Shown: positions 34,757 to 44,683, numbered from the stretch's first letter. The stretch: DNA of 64,000 nt from Alphaproteobacteria bacterium (GCA_006226495.1 SBGU01000041.1:20439-84438), one strand, 5' to 3'. The notes: generated from the letters alone by a model not told the origin. Numbers and translations: made by a program.

Positions 34757-35539
34757 ATGTTCAAGGGAACTCATTTCAAGGCGCCGCTTGGCGCGGGGCT
34801 GATGCTGCTGACCGCAGCCTGTGCCTCCACGTCCGGTACCAAAATGGGCGAGATAAACGATCCGCTCGAGGGTATGAACCGGGCCACTTTCGAATTCAAC
34901 CGCGTGGTCGACCGCGCGCTGATCCGGCCAATTTCCGCCACCTATATCGCCGTCGTGCCCGAGGCACCGCGCCAGGGTGTCAGCAATATCATGCGCAACC
35001 TGCGCGAACCCTGGGTGTTTGTGAACGACATCCTGCAGTTCAAGTTCAAGCGCGCCGGTGAAACCCTTGGCCGTTTCATCGTCAACAGCACGGTTGGCCT
35101 CGCAGGCCTGTTCAAGGCATCGGACAAGATGGGCATCCCCTACCATCGGGAAGACTTCGGCCAGACCCTGGCGGTGTGGGGCGTTGGCGACGGCCCCTAT
35201 CTGGTGCTGCCGTTCATCGGCCCGTCCACGGGGCGTGACGCTGTCGGCTTCGCGGGTGATGTGTTTGGCGATCCGGTGACCATCGGCATCGACCAGATGG
35301 ACGAAAAAGGCGCCAACCTGACCCGCACCAGCATTGAGGTGCTGGATGCCCGCGCCCGCGCCCATGCGCTGATCGACCAGCTCTACAAGGAAGACGACCC
35401 CTATGTGGTCGCGCGTTCGGTTTATTACCAGAACCGGCGTTTCGAGATTTACGACGGCAACCCGCCATCGGTGGACGACGACCTGTTTGACGAACTGGAG
35501 GCAAACGAAGACGCCCCCGATGAAGACGGCGGCAACTGA
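34757..35539 (+). CDS. mlaA: MlaA/VacJ outer membrane lipoprotein
   Basis: The 260-residue protein has a lipoprotein signal (TAAC lipobox, Cys near residue 22) and the MlaA core: NDPLEGMNRATFEFNRVVDR, GRFIVNSTVGLAGLFKASDK and GPYLVLPFIGPSTGRD. It extracts misplaced phospholipids from the outer membrane outer leaflet and passes them to the Mla system. The acidic C-terminal tail is extra. No other mla genes are near. Confidence 0.94.
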   Translation: MFKGTHFKAPLGAGLMLLTAACASTSGTKMGEINDPLEGMNRATFEFNRVVDRALIRPISATYIAVVPEAPRQGVSNIMRNLREPWVFVNDILQFKFKRAGETLGRFIVNSTVGLAGLFKASDKMGIPYHREDFGQTLAVWGVGDGPYLVLPFIGPSTGRDAVGFAGDVFGDPVTIGIDQMDEKGANLTRTSIEVLDARARAHALIDQLYKEDDPYVVARSVYYQNRRFEIYDGNPPSVDDDLFDELEANEDAPDEDGGN

Positions 35540-35558
35540 CCGTACCCACAGGACAATA

Positions 35559-35590
35559 AAAAAGGGCCGGAATTTCCGGCCCTTTTCTTT
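35559..35590. terminator. Bidirectional terminator between mlaA and ettA
   Basis: GGGCCGGAA-T-TTCCGGCCC (35564-35582), with an A-run before it and a T-run after it, can act for both convergent genes. Confidence 0.9.
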
Positions 35591-35605
35591 TGCGGCACGC
35601 TGCCC

Positions 35606-37276
35606 TCAGCGGGTGAAGCGGCGATATTTGATGCGGTGCGGCTGGGTTGCATCCACGCCCAGGCGGCGCTTCTTGTCTTCTTCATAGGCCTCGAAGTTGC
35701 CTTCGAACCATTCCACATGGCTGTCGCCTTCAAAGGCCAGGATGTGGGTGGCGATACGGTCGAGGAAGAAGCGGTCGTGGCTGATGACCACGGCGCAGCC
35801 GGCGAAGTTCTCGAGCGCTTCCTCGAGGGCCGACAGGGTTTCGGTGTCAAGGTCGTTGGTCGGTTCGTCAAGCAGGAGAACGTTGCCGCCGGCCTTCAGC
35901 ATCTTGGCAAGGTGCACGCGGTTGCGTTCACCGCCCGAGAGAAGGCCGACCTTCTTCTGCTGGTCGCCACCCTTGAAGTTGAAGGCGCCAACATAGGCGC
36001 GGGTGTTCACTTCGGTCTTGCCGAAATAGAAGACATCGTGCCCGCCCGAAATTTCCTGCCACACGTTGTTGTTCGGGTTCATGGCGTCGCGGTTCTGGTC
36101 CACATAACCAAGCTGCACGGTTTCACCCACGACAATCTCGCCGGCATCCGGCTTTTCCTGGCCGGTGATCAGCTTGAACAGGGTGGTTTTACCGGCGCCG
36201 TTCGGACCGATCACACCCACGATGCCCCCGGGCGGCAGGCTGAAATCGAGGCAGTCGAACAGAAGCTTGTCACCAAAAGCCTTCGTCAGGCCCTTGGCCT
36301 CGATAACCTTGCCACCAAGGCGTTTCGGCGGCTGGATCTTGATCTGGGCCGGGCCCGAGACACGTTCCTGCTGCTGTTCCAGCATTTCGTCATAGGCCTT
36401 GATACGAGCCTTGGATTTGGCCTGGCGCGCCTTGGGCGACTGCCTGATCCACTCGAGTTCAGCCTGCATGGCTTTTTCACGCGACTTGTCGGCACGTTCT
36501 TCCTGCGCCATGCGCTTGGTTTTCATCTCCAGCCAGGCGGAATAGTTGCCCTGGAACGGGATGCCCTGCCCGCGGTCAAGTTCCAGCACCCAGCCAACGA
36601 CGTTATCAAGGAAGTAACGGTCGTGGGTGACGAGGATCACACAGCCCTTATAGTCCTGCAGGAATTTTTCCAGCCAGGCGACGGTTTCGGCGTCAAGGTG
36701 GTTGGTCGGTTCGTCAAGCAGCAGGATTTCCGGCTTTTCAAGGAGCAGCTTGCACAGGGCAACGCGGCGTTTTTCACCACCCGAAAGCTTGTCCACCGAC
36801 CAGTCGTTTGGCGGGCAGCACAGCGCGTCCATGGCAACTTCGGCCTGCGATTGCAGGTCCCAGGCGTCGGCGGCGTCGATCTGTTCCTGCAACTCACCCA
36901 TTTTGGTCAGGAGGTCCATATCGTCCGGGTTTTCGGCATAGCCCATGGCAACGGCATTATATTCATCGACCAGCGCCTGCGTGGCGGCCAGGCCTTCCAT
37001 CACGTTGCCCAGAACGTCCTTTTCCGGGTTCAGTTGCGGTTCCTGCGGCAGGTAACCGACACGCACGCCGTCTGCGGCCCAGGCTTCGCCACCAAATTCG
37101 GTGTCGTAACCGGCCATGATTTTCATCAGGGTCGATTTACCCGCACCGTTGTGACCGATGATCGCGATCTTGGCGTCGGGCATGAAGTTCAGGGAAATGC
37201 CGTTCAGAACCTGCTTGCCGCCCGCATAGGTTTTGGACAGCTTGTGCATCTGATACACATATTGATAGGAAGCCAT
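35606..37276 (-). CDS. ettA: Energy-dependent translational throttle protein EttA (ABC-F)
   Basis: The 556 residues match EttA length. The protein starts MASYQYVYQMHKLSKTYAGG, and has two ABC ATPase domains (Walker A GHNGAGKST and GPNGAGKTT; signatures LSGGEKRRVAL and LSGGERNRVHL) and the end PHRIKYRRF. EttA binds the ribosomal E site and gates entry into elongation by ATP/ADP level. I use the ATG at 37276 although the frame is open upstream, because family members start here. Confidence 0.96.
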   Translation of the reverse strand: MASYQYVYQMHKLSKTYAGGKQVLNGISLNFMPDAKIAIIGHNGAGKSTLMKIMAGYDTEFGGEAWAADGVRVGYLPQEPQLNPEKDVLGNVMEGLAATQALVDEYNAVAMGYAENPDDMDLLTKMGELQEQIDAADAWDLQSQAEVAMDALCCPPNDWSVDKLSGGEKRRVALCKLLLEKPEILLLDEPTNHLDAETVAWLEKFLQDYKGCVILVTHDRYFLDNVVGWVLELDRGQGIPFQGNYSAWLEMKTKRMAQEERADKSREKAMQAELEWIRQSPKARQAKSKARIKAYDEMLEQQQERVSGPAQIKIQPPKRLGGKVIEAKGLTKAFGDKLLFDCLDFSLPPGGIVGVIGPNGAGKTTLFKLITGQEKPDAGEIVVGETVQLGYVDQNRDAMNPNNNVWQEISGGHDVFYFGKTEVNTRAYVGAFNFKGGDQQKKVGLLSGGERNRVHLAKMLKAGGNVLLLDEPTNDLDTETLSALEEALENFAGCAVVISHDRFFLDRIATHILAFEGDSHVEWFEGNFEAYEEDKKRRLGVDATQPHRIKYRRFTR

Positions 37277-37356
37277 GGTGCTCGGTCCTCGGGAATGGGG
37301 GAAAAGATTTGGCCCTCTGTTAGCGCGAATCCGGGGCGGGTACAAGCGGACTGTCG

Positions 37357-37782
37357 CTATAGCGCAGGATGACCCGGGAAAAGTTTTCGAAATGGCAGAC
37401 CTGTCACCCAAAACACAAAGCCACCTACAGAGCCGTATACGACAAATCCCAGCCCTATTGGGCCTGTATCCAACAATAGATCGGCGGAAAATCCGCCTCC
37501 CATTTGAGCCAGCGCAAACAAAAAATACAAAGAACTCAGCAGCCCAAACCCCAACCCAAATAGCAATAAGCTGCGCAACAGTGTGAAGCCGCCATGATTG
37601 CGCCAGCAAAAATATGCAGGAAGAACAAGCAGATAGACTGCGAGGGAAAACCAGCCGGCGTAGGTCCAATCCCACCAGGCAGTACCATCACTGGCATTTC
37701 TGGCACCGGCTACAATCGCCACGACCACAATAGCGGCACACCGTAGGACCAGAAGCGCAAACTTTATGGCGGATCGCCCCAT
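37357..37782 (-). CDS. Small integral membrane protein, unknown
   Basis: The 141-residue protein has about four hydrophobic helices (FALLVLRCAAIVVVAIVAGA, WFSLAVYLLVLPAYFCW, LLFGLGFGLLSSLYFLFAL, IGLGFVVYGSVGGFVFWVTG). No family is recognised. Its start overlaps the stop of the GFA gene (TGATG), so the two are co-translated. Confidence 0.75.
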   Translation of the reverse strand: MGRSAIKFALLVLRCAAIVVVAIVAGARNASDGTAWWDWTYAGWFSLAVYLLVLPAYFCWRNHGGFTLLRSLLLFGLGFGLLSSLYFLFALAQMGGGFSADLLLDTGPIGLGFVVYGSVGGFVFWVTGLPFRKLFPGHPAL

Positions 37783-38201
37783 CAATGTTCTTCGGACGGG
37801 AAGGTCTCGTGGCGTTCGAGGCCGTCGTCGAGATGTGCCCACTTAAGTTCCGTGCGCACATAGACATGGCTGTCGGGCACCAGCTTGTCGGCCTGGTCGA
37901 TGAAACCCGCGTGCATGTGCAATTCGCCCGGCCAGGCTTCGCCCTCGAAGCTGATGGCGGCACCACAGGTCGGGCAGAAATGGCGGTTCACACCGGGGCT
38001 CGAACGGAAACGCTTCACCTCGCCCGTGAACTGAACCGCCGATTTGTCGAAGCCGGCATAGGTCGCGAAGGCGGCGCCGGTCATCTTGCGGCAGCTCGGG
38101 CAATGGCAGTGCGCCACCCACAGGGGATCGGCCACCGCTTCCATCTTCACCGCGCCACACAGGCAACGCCCGGTAAAATGCACACCGTCCTTTTCCGACA
38201 T
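37782..38201 (-). CDS. GFA/CENP-V family zinc protein
   Basis: The 139 residues carry the zinc pattern of the glutathione-dependent formaldehyde-activating (GFA) family: GRCLCGAVK, HCHCPSCRKMTG and HFCPTCGAAI. Most bacterial members lack proven formaldehyde activity. It is upstream of and coupled to the small membrane protein gene. Confidence 0.93.
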   Translation of the reverse strand: MSEKDGVHFTGRCLCGAVKMEAVADPLWVAHCHCPSCRKMTGAAFATYAGFDKSAVQFTGEVKRFRSSPGVNRHFCPTCGAAISFEGEAWPGELHMHAGFIDQADKLVPDSHVYVRTELKWAHLDDGLERHETFPSEEH

Positions 38202-38240
38202 GGGCCTTCGCCTCCCTGCTCTATGCTTGGTTCATCCTTT

Positions 38241-38906
38241 TTACTGCGCTGCCTTCCTGAGCGACAGGATAAAATCGAGCGATTTCTGCATGCGGGCAAA
38301 ACAGCGCTGCACCACGTCCGTATCCCGGTTCGCGTCCCACCAGGCGGCAAACTTGGGCCGGCCGTCAAACGGCTTGATGTCAAAATGCGCCAGGAACACG
38401 GTGAGGTGGAACATCGGCGGGATAAGGGCCGCGTCGGCAAGGCTGAAACGGTCGCCCACGGCATAGGCCCCACCCGCAAGGTTGCGTTCGATCAGGTCCA
38501 TGGCCATCGGAATGCCGGTCGAAAGCGCGGCCTCGATGGCGGCTTCGTCCCGCGTGCCGCGGGTGATGGTGCGGGCCAAGGGCGTGGTATGGATGCCCAG
38601 GTAAAGATCGATGATGCGGCCAAACAGCCTGGCGCGGGCGGCGCCCAGCGCATCTGCAGGCATCAGGTCGGGCCCGTCGAACACATCGTTGAAATATTCG
38701 GCAATGACCTGGCCTTCGGGCAGCATGGTGCCGTCGTCCAGCAACAGATAGGGGATCTTGCCTGTCGGGTTTTCGCTCTTGAGCGCGTCGGAGCCAAAGG
38801 GCCCCGGCATGCCGGCTTCTTCGACCTTTTCGAGGGCGCCCTTGACGTCCGCCACGATCAGGGCGCGTTCATAATAGGGGGACAGGCTGACACCACGCAG
38901 TCGCAT
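38241..38906 (-). CDS. Glutathione S-transferase family protein
   Basis: The 221-residue protein has a thioredoxin-like N-terminus with the glutathione-binding pattern NPTGKIPYLLLDDGTMLPEGQVI and a helical C-terminal domain (GDRFSLADAALIPPMFHL). The likely catalytic residue is in SPYYERAL near the start (Ser or Tyr type). It is a cytoplasmic detoxification or thiol-transfer enzyme; the substrate is unknown. Confidence 0.92.
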   Translation of the reverse strand: MRLRGVSLSPYYERALIVADVKGALEKVEEAGMPGPFGSDALKSENPTGKIPYLLLDDGTMLPEGQVIAEYFNDVFDGPDLMPADALGAARARLFGRIIDLYLGIHTTPLARTITRGTRDEAAIEAALSTGIPMAMDLIERNLAGGAYAVGDRFSLADAALIPPMFHLTVFLAHFDIKPFDGRPKFAAWWDANRDTDVVQRCFARMQKSLDFILSLRKAAQ

Positions 38907-38942
38907 ATATTCTCTCCGTGCAGGATTGTTTTTGATGAGGGC

Positions 38943-39590
38943 TTACCAACCAAGCTGGTGCCGCAACAAGAGGAATGCAACCCCCAGCATGATGACCGCG
39001 ATCACACTGTCGAGAACACGCCAGGTGATCTGTTTTTTGAACAAGGGCGCGGCTTTTTTGGCGCCATATCCAAGGCCGTAGAACCACACGCCAGAGGCCA
39101 CGCTGGCGCCGATACAGAAGCTGATGCGCGCCAGGTCACCGTCATATTTGGTGCTGACGCCGCCCACCAGCACCATCGTGTCCACATAGACCCACGGGTT
39201 CAGCCAGGTAAAGGCCAGCGCATGCAGGATGGCAATGCCGACACCCTTGCCGGCGGCATCACCCGCCGCATCGGCCATGCGTGCGTCGGTCATCACATCC
39301 GGATGCATGGCCGACCGGATATTCCTGAAGGCAAACCACAAAAGGAAAGCAACACCACCCCAGCCGAGCCAGGCCGCCAACGTCGGGCTTTCGGCGACAA
39401 ACCGGCCCACACCGAGCACGCCCATGATGATCAGGGCCATATCCGAGATGAAACACACGGTGGCGATGGCACCGACATGCTGGTGCTTAAGCCCCTGCCG
39501 CAACAGATAGGCATTCTGTGGCCCGATGGCGACCAGAAGGCCGATCGACACCATGAACCCCTCAACAAGCGCAATCCAGTCTGCCATCAT
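38943..39590 (-). CDS. LysE/ArgO-type amino acid exporter
   Basis: The 215 residues fit the LysE family: GLLVAIGPQNAYLLRQGLKH near the start, HALAFTWLNPWVYVDTMVLV in the middle, and about six membrane helices. It exports basic amino acids (arginine or lysine) in characterised members. GGGAAGATGT supports the start at 39590. The usual LysR regulator is not adjacent. Confidence 0.93.
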   Translation of the reverse strand: MMADWIALVEGFMVSIGLLVAIGPQNAYLLRQGLKHQHVGAIATVCFISDMALIIMGVLGVGRFVAESPTLAAWLGWGGVAFLLWFAFRNIRSAMHPDVMTDARMADAAGDAAGKGVGIAILHALAFTWLNPWVYVDTMVLVGGVSTKYDGDLARISFCIGASVASGVWFYGLGYGAKKAAPLFKKQITWRVLDSVIAVIMLGVAFLLLRHQLGW

Positions 39591-39690
39591 ACATCTTCCC
39601 AATGCCTGCAATGGCAAAGGCTTAGCACGCACCGGCCCGGCGCGCACATCAGTTTTTCCAATGGTCAGGCTTAGGCCCGCTGAGGCAGGG

Positions 39691-40686
39691 TCAGCAGGGG
39701 AAATGCTGCCGGAGCCAGGCGAGAAGCGCCCTGTTCACATCGGCCGCGCGTTCCTGCTGGCTCCAGTGCCCGCAACCCTTCAGGTCGATGCGTTCATAGG
39801 GGCCGCACAGCTTTTCCATGCCGTCGGCGATGCGCGGCGGGCAGGCGCGGTCCAGGTCGGCGGTGATCATCAGGCACGGCAGCTCGACAAAGGGCAGCTT
39901 GCCGTCCTTCAGGAACCGTTTCTGGTCCTGCCAGTTGCTGGTGAAATTGCGGTACCAGTGCAAGGGGCCGGTGAAACCGTTTTTCGCGTAGGCCCTGGCA
40001 TAGATGGCGATCTCGTCGTCCGGCATCAATTGTTCGCCGCCCCAGCGGTCCTCGCCGGCTTCCAGAAGGCTGATGAGGTCGAGGCTTTTCTGTTCGAACG
40101 GCACGTCTTCCTTCACCGGTTTGCCCTTGTTGGGCTTGCGCAGGAAAAAGCGGAAGGTCTGCATCAGGTCGCGTTCCAGGACCGGTTCACACGCGCCTTC
40201 TTCCTGGAAACGCACGATATACATCTTGTCCCCGAACCGGGCGCGGAACATCGCGATCGGGTCCATGGGATAATGGGGCAGCAGGGGCACATTCAGCCCG
40301 GCGCAGCCCAGCACCCTGCCCTTCAGATAGAACGGCAGGTTCCAGAGCGTGATGGCACCCCAGTCGTGCCCCACAAACACGGCATCCCGAAGGCCATAAT
40401 GGTCCAGAAGCCCGGCGGCATCCCCCGCCAGTTTGGCGATGGTATAATTCTCGCGCCCCTTGGGGGCATCGGACGCCCCGTACCCCCGGGCGTCATAGGC
40501 AAACACCGGGTAACCGGCATCCCCCAGCGCTTTCAGTTGCGCCCGCCAGCTATAGGCGATTTCCGGGAAACCATGCAGGAAAAAGACCGCCGGCTTGTCG
40601 GTTTCCGACATGTCGGGCCCGGCGCGGTATACCGCCAGGCGCACGCCGTTTGTCTTTACCATCTCTGCCACTGGAAATGCCGCCAT
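39691..40686 (-). CDS. Alpha/beta hydrolase, epoxide-hydrolase type
   Basis: The 331-residue enzyme has HGFPEIAYSWRAQ with the oxyanion-hole motif, the nucleophile in FVGHDWGA (Asp), the acid in ITADLDRACPP and the base in LKGCGHWSQQE. An Asp nucleophile with a cap domain holding Tyr residues is the soluble epoxide hydrolase pattern. GGGGGACACT precedes the chosen start; the frame is open 13 codons upstream. Confidence 0.9.
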   Translation of the reverse strand: MAAFPVAEMVKTNGVRLAVYRAGPDMSETDKPAVFFLHGFPEIAYSWRAQLKALGDAGYPVFAYDARGYGASDAPKGRENYTIAKLAGDAAGLLDHYGLRDAVFVGHDWGAITLWNLPFYLKGRVLGCAGLNVPLLPHYPMDPIAMFRARFGDKMYIVRFQEEGACEPVLERDLMQTFRFFLRKPNKGKPVKEDVPFEQKSLDLISLLEAGEDRWGGEQLMPDDEIAIYARAYAKNGFTGPLHWYRNFTSNWQDQKRFLKDGKLPFVELPCLMITADLDRACPPRIADGMEKLCGPYERIDLKGCGHWSQQERAADVNRALLAWLRQHFPC

Positions 40687-40714
40687 AGTGTCCCCCGAAC
40701 TGGCCCCAAGGGGC

Positions 40715-42088
40715 CTAACCCACAAGGGCGGTCAGGAACAGGATGCCGATCGCAAGCGGCACCAGAAACCCGAGCACCCGGTACCATATGGCAAATAGAG
40801 CCCCGTCAGGCGCCGGCAAGGCCTTGCGCACATCGTCCCGCTTCAGCCACCAGCCGATCATCAGCGCATAGGCGATGCCCGACAGCGGCAGCACGAAGTT
40901 GCTGACCCCTTCGCGGATCAGGTCGAACGCGGTCATGCCATCAAGGCCAAGGAACGCCAGCGGGTAAAAATCCTGCCAGTCGCTGAAGGACCAGATGGTG
41001 GCAAAGCCGCACAGGAAGGCGATCAGCCCCATGGTGGCGGCGGCACGCGCGCGCGACCAGCCGGCTTCCTGCAGCCGCGCCACCGTGGGCGCCATCAGGG
41101 AAATGGACGAGGTGATCGCCGCAAAGGTCAATAACAGGAAAAACACGAAGGCGACAAAGGCCCCCGCCGGGATGTTGGTGAAGATCAGCGGCAGGGTGAT
41201 GAAAATAAGCCCCGGCCCGGCGGCGGCGTCCAGATTGTGGGCAAACACCAGCGGGAAGATCACGAGCCCCGCCATCAGGGCCACGGCCAGGTCCATGGCC
41301 ACGATCCACAGGGTCGCGCGCGGCAACCGCACATCCGCCCCCATGTAGGAGCCATAGGTCATGATACCGCCCACCCCGACCGACAGGGTGAAAAAGGCCT
41401 GGCCGACGGCTTCCAGCACCACGCCGGTATCCAGCCGCATGTCATGGAAACCGAACAGGAAGGCGAAGGCCGCCGCAGCGTCACCTTCCACGAGCGCAAA
41501 CACCATCAGGCCAATGAGCATCAGGAACAGCGCCGGCATCATGATCTTGCCCGCACGCTCAAGCCCTGAGCGGATATCGAAGGACACGATACCAATGGTC
41601 GCGGCGGTAAACAGCGCCGACCAGAAGGCCGCCATCGCCGGACTGGCCTTGAAACCGGTATCAAGCGCGGTCACCGCACCCGCGTCCCAGCCGGCGAAAC
41701 CGCCCGTGAGTGCGGTCCAGCCGTAAAACAGTGCCTGGCCGGCGATCACATCATAGAAGCTGAGGATCAGGATGGTGGCCACCAGCCCCATCCAGGCCAC
41801 GGGCGCCCAGGGCACACGGCTGCCCGCCTGCGCCTGCAGGCGCCGGAGCGCCGTGGGCGGGCTGGCCTTGCCCATGCGGCCCAGCAGAAGTTCAGCCATG
41901 AAGGCGGGTGCTGCGACCAGCGCAAGCGCGACCAGATACAGAAGCAGGAAACCGCCACCACCGTTCTTGCCGGCCACATAGGGAAAACCCCAGACATTGC
42001 CAAGGCCGACCGCAGCCCCTGCGGTGGTCAGGATAAACGCAAGGCGGGACGAAAAGGACGGATAGGCGTTGCCGCTGGTGTCTGACAT
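40715..42088 (-). CDS. Sodium-dependent (NSS/SNF) transporter
   Basis: The 457-residue protein has the neurotransmitter:sodium symporter signature near the N-terminus (SSRLAFILTTAGAAVGLGNV, WGFPYVAGKNGGGGFLLLY) and about 11-12 membrane helices. It takes up amino acids or amines with Na+. It follows the SpdH-like flavoprotein gene by 8 bases, so an amine substrate such as a polyamine or its product is a reasonable guess. AGGGGATTTC supports the start. Confidence 0.94.
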   Translation of the reverse strand: MSDTSGNAYPSFSSRLAFILTTAGAAVGLGNVWGFPYVAGKNGGGGFLLLYLVALALVAAPAFMAELLLGRMGKASPPTALRRLQAQAGSRVPWAPVAWMGLVATILILSFYDVIAGQALFYGWTALTGGFAGWDAGAVTALDTGFKASPAMAAFWSALFTAATIGIVSFDIRSGLERAGKIMMPALFLMLIGLMVFALVEGDAAAAFAFLFGFHDMRLDTGVVLEAVGQAFFTLSVGVGGIMTYGSYMGADVRLPRATLWIVAMDLAVALMAGLVIFPLVFAHNLDAAAGPGLIFITLPLIFTNIPAGAFVAFVFFLLLTFAAITSSISLMAPTVARLQEAGWSRARAAATMGLIAFLCGFATIWSFSDWQDFYPLAFLGLDGMTAFDLIREGVSNFVLPLSGIAYALMIGWWLKRDDVRKALPAPDGALFAIWYRVLGFLVPLAIGILFLTALVG

Positions 42089-42096
42089 GAAATCCC

Positions 42097-43995
42097 CTAG
42101 CCCCACAGGGCCTTCACGGCGCGCGCGGCTGCGTCAACCGCACCGTCCACGAACGCATAGGCCGACGAATCCGAATTTGCGATGGCGATCCGCCCGATCG
42201 TGGCCCTGCCGGTCACGTGCGGGCCGGCATCGTGGGTGTAATCCAGCGGGTCCCAAAGCTCGTTATATTCATAGGCATAGCCATGCGGCCAGCGGTTGAC
42301 CGTGATGGCGGCGATGTGGGCTTCGGGGTCGAACCCGTGGCTGCCAAGCGCCCCTGTCAGTTCCGCCAGGATTGCCTGCTCATAATCATCGAAGCTCATG
42401 GCATACATGGCGTGGCGCCCGGCCCTGTGCTGCGCGCGCGACGGCAGGCCCGGGCTTGTGGGCACATGGGTCATGTGCAGCAGGATCGGATCGTCTGGCG
42501 TGCGGGCGAAGGTATAGCCGCCCATGCTGACCGGGAAATCGAGCGAGGCATTCACACACAGCGCCGACGGCGCATACAGGTGCGCGATGCCCGCCTTCTT
42601 GAAGGGCTTCCAGTTGTTGAGCGCGACATTGATGTAGGTGAGCGGCACCTTCTCGGCATATTGCAGCGCGTCTTTCTGGGCGTCCTGCAAGTCGGGCATG
42701 ATGTGCGGCAACATATGGTTCCAGCAGGCCATGATGGCGTGCCGGGCCTCGACCCGTTCCACCTTGCCGTCGCGCACGTAGGTTACCTCGACCCCTGTTT
42801 TGGTATTGCGGGCATCGACCGCCGTGCTCATCAGCCTTACCCGCACCGGGTTTTCCGCCTTGTCCAGCCGGTCATAATGCACCGTGGCGCCGACGATGCT
42901 GTCCATACCATCGACCCCGGGCACCGCGTCCGGCACCAGCCGCGCCAGTGCAAGCCGTGCCACCGAGGCATTGCCGTCCGGGAAATGGAAGATATAGGGC
43001 TCATCGCCCTCATATGGCTTGGGCACGGTTTCGGGATCAAGGCCCAGCCCCGCCGTCAGCGGGTGGTACAGCCTGACGGCCTCAAGCCCCGACAGCGCAT
43101 CCCAGCCAATGCCCCAGTATCCGACCACCTCGTTCCGAAGGATGGCAAGCGCCGCGTCCCCCAGCCCCGCGCGTTCCTTCAGGCACGCCTCGAACGATGT
43201 GCGGCGCAGCCAGTCGATCTTTTCGCCCCGGTCCATGCCGGCCAGCCAGTCGGGCCGGTCCATCAGCAGGCGCATCAGCGCCGCGCGCTCGCCGTCCGGC
43301 AGCGGCAGGTCGGCCACCAGCTTCGCGACAATGGCCTTGCCCGCGTCGGTTTCCCAGTTCCAGAGGCCGCCGGATTCCACCACACCACGGCCCACCAGCA
43401 GGCGGTCGGCACCGTAGGTTGCCTTGTCGAGATACAGCCCCATGCCCAGGCCCTGGCGCTCATAAAAGCTCTGGTCGAAATAGCGGTAGAAACGCTCGGT
43501 CTCGATACCCAGCGACTTGATGAAGGCTTTGGACACCTTGCTATATTGCCCCGGCGCCTCCAGCGACTGGCTGCCGCCATAACCGATCAGCCCCTTGCCG
43601 CCGACCGTGAATTCGTTGCGTTTGGCATGGCCGCCAAAATCGTCATGGTTGTCCAGGATCAGGATGCGGGCCTTCCGGCCCAGTTTTTCGCGCGCCAGCA
43701 GGGCCGACGCCAGCCCGCTGATGCCGCCGCCCACGATGACCAGGTCATAGGGCCGGTCGACCGGGTCCTTCGGCCGGTCATAGCGCTCACCCGCCCAGGC
43801 GACACCATGCGCCACCTCGAACGAGCCAATGTGCGCGCCCCTCAGGCCCGTGCGGGCCGGCGGGTAGGTCCACAGGGTTTCCGGCAGGGACAGGCCTTCC
43901 TGCAGGGCCCGCGCCGGCGCCATGCCAAAGGCCGCACCGGTGACCGCAACCCCGGCAATGAACTCCCGCCGCGAAATATTCCTCAAACGCCCCAT
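42097..43995 (-). CDS. Tat-exported flavoprotein, spermidine dehydrogenase (SpdH)-like
   Basis: The 632 residues start with a twin-arginine signal (NISRREFIAGVAVTGAAFG). Then come the block YPPARTGLRGAHIGSFEVAH and a dinucleotide-binding fold (DLVIVGGGISGLASALLA, ILILDNHDDFGGHAKRNEF) that match SpdH-type polyamine dehydrogenases. It would oxidise a polyamine in the periplasm. I assign by these motifs; the substrate is not proven. It heads an operon with the NSS transporter. The start at 43995 is the one that begins just before the Tat motif; the frame is open further upstream. Confidence 0.85.
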   Translation of the reverse strand: MGRLRNISRREFIAGVAVTGAAFGMAPARALQEGLSLPETLWTYPPARTGLRGAHIGSFEVAHGVAWAGERYDRPKDPVDRPYDLVIVGGGISGLASALLAREKLGRKARILILDNHDDFGGHAKRNEFTVGGKGLIGYGGSQSLEAPGQYSKVSKAFIKSLGIETERFYRYFDQSFYERQGLGMGLYLDKATYGADRLLVGRGVVESGGLWNWETDAGKAIVAKLVADLPLPDGERAALMRLLMDRPDWLAGMDRGEKIDWLRRTSFEACLKERAGLGDAALAILRNEVVGYWGIGWDALSGLEAVRLYHPLTAGLGLDPETVPKPYEGDEPYIFHFPDGNASVARLALARLVPDAVPGVDGMDSIVGATVHYDRLDKAENPVRVRLMSTAVDARNTKTGVEVTYVRDGKVERVEARHAIMACWNHMLPHIMPDLQDAQKDALQYAEKVPLTYINVALNNWKPFKKAGIAHLYAPSALCVNASLDFPVSMGGYTFARTPDDPILLHMTHVPTSPGLPSRAQHRAGRHAMYAMSFDDYEQAILAELTGALGSHGFDPEAHIAAITVNRWPHGYAYEYNELWDPLDYTHDAGPHVTGRATIGRIAIANSDSSAYAFVDGAVDAAARAVKALWG

Positions 43996-44176
43996 GGACT
44001 TGCCCACTTCCCCACAAAACTCTGGCCCACAAAAACACAGGCCCGCAGGATAGCGGGCCCGGCGGGTCATATCTAACGAAAAATCGGCAAACCGATGAAG
44101 TGCATGGACATTTGCCAAGCCGGAGCGGTATCACAATCATATTGACCGCGTGGTAGCCCCACAGGATTGCTGCACA

Positions 44177-44683
44177 ATGAATACACTAAAAACGGTTACG
44201 GTGCCCGACCCCGACGACAAAGGCTTCGACTTTTTGGCCCTTTTTGTCGACGACGAACGTTTGGACACCATCGTCGCCAAGCTGGTCCCCGACGTTCAAA
44301 TCGAGGGCATGTCACCCATGCCGTCTACCTGCCTCGACGAAGCGGAAATGATCCGTCTTTGTGAAACATGGTTGCCAGCGCCTGGGATCACTGCCACAGC
44401 GCCAATCCTTCTGTGCCCTGAATGCGGCGACCTTTTCTGCAATGTCATCGTGGCTGAGGTGCGGGCCGATGCCGACACGGTCTATTGGGACCGCATCCGT
44501 TTCGAAGCATCGGTTTACCAGGAAATCCGCAAGGGGGTTCAAGAAGCCCGAAAGGAATGGTTGGCCGACAGAACCGTTATATGGCTGGAAAAAATTCCAG
44601 CCATGCAGTTCGAGCGCAAAGCTTATGAGGCTGTAATTGCGGCGCTGCAGGCTGACCGGACCAACATGATCATCACAGGCTGA
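44177..44683 (+). CDS. Hypothetical cytoplasmic protein
   Basis: The 168-residue protein is acidic. It has a Cys pair region (LLCPECGDLFCNVIVAEV) that could bind zinc, and a C-terminal helical part (ARKEWLADRTVIWLEKIPAM). It is not recognised. A start at 44177 fits the first Met after an AT-rich leader. Its codon use is mixed, less GC-rich than its neighbours. Confidence 0.75.
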   Translation: MNTLKTVTVPDPDDKGFDFLALFVDDERLDTIVAKLVPDVQIEGMSPMPSTCLDEAEMIRLCETWLPAPGITATAPILLCPECGDLFCNVIVAEVRADADTVYWDRIRFEASVYQEIRKGVQEARKEWLADRTVIWLEKIPAMQFERKAYEAVIAALQADRTNMIITG

